This document shows positions 6,375-6,453 of a stretch of 6,453 nt of DNA, one piece after another. The stretch is taken from the NCBI GenBank assembly GCA_016280345.1, contig JAEEGN010000158.1, positions 1 through 6,453 of the forward strand. The letters are read 5' to 3'. The position numbers and the translations under genes are program-made. The notes beneath the pieces are model-generated. The model did no database searches. It was not told the origin of the DNA and saw nothing but the letters and a program-made list of their open reading frames with translations. Every line of letters starts with the position of its first letter. Position 1 is the stretch's first letter. The DNA is from Selenomonadaceae bacterium (GTDB lineage: Bacteria; Bacillota; Negativicutes; Selenomonadales; Selenomonadaceae).

Positions 6375-6453
6375 GGGGGTGATTGCCGCCGCGGGGACGG
6401 ACGAAAGGGCGCCGGCGGGAAAAATCCCTTCCGCCCGTGCCGGACGGGAAAGA
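6375..6453. other. Window-edge sequence upstream of the minus-strand promoter
   Basis: GC-rich sequence with small hairpins, GGGA/TCCC (6417-6420, 6425-6428) and CCCGT/ACGGG (6434-6438, 6444-6448). A plus-strand frame from GTG at 6379 stays open for 25 codons to the edge, but its residues look random and its G-run ribosome site is poorly spaced. Nothing here can be assigned. Confidence 0.3.

Overview
The window is a GC-rich bacterial chromosome segment with two tight plus-strand gene pairs followed by about 870 bases without a convincing intact gene. Strong Shine-Dalgarno sites, the form of the ilvB and ilvN products and the similarity of the third gene to clostridial-type CDP-glycerol glycerophosphotransferase homologues suggest a Firmicutes lineage. 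A GC-rich one such as the Negativicutes would fit, but that placement is inference and no rRNA or other marker is present to confirm it.

Layout. Positions 1-2141 hold ilvB (5' end cut off by the window edge) and ilvN, the catalytic and regulatory subunits of acetolactate synthase, joined by an ATGA stop/start overlap. A strong intrinsic terminator (2149-2188) follows ilvN. Positions 2208-5581 hold a second pair, again joined by an ATGA overlap. The first is an 819-residue protein with a helical N-terminus, a glycosyltransferase-like domain of the CDP-glycerol glycerophosphotransferase (TagB/TagF-like) type and a C-terminal region of about seven repeats that looks like a beta-propeller. The second is a 305-residue LicD-family phosphotransferase. 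Together they probably decorate or build a phosphate-containing surface glycan; the donor and acceptor cannot be read from the window.

Positions 5582-6453 are largely noncoding. They hold an AT-richer stretch, a strong inverted repeat likely to be a terminator for both strands (5986-6031), and a minus-strand transcription unit with a near-consensus promoter (6346-6374), a near-perfect Shine-Dalgarno site (6323-6331) and that terminator. The unit has no intact reading frame in register with its Shine-Dalgarno site, and contains four GC-rich hairpins. It is either a decayed small gene or a structured RNA.

The most unusual items are the GT/propeller fusion paired with LicD, the loss of a family-typical histidine in the GT domain (RENP where relatives have RPHP), and the minus-strand unit without an intact frame.
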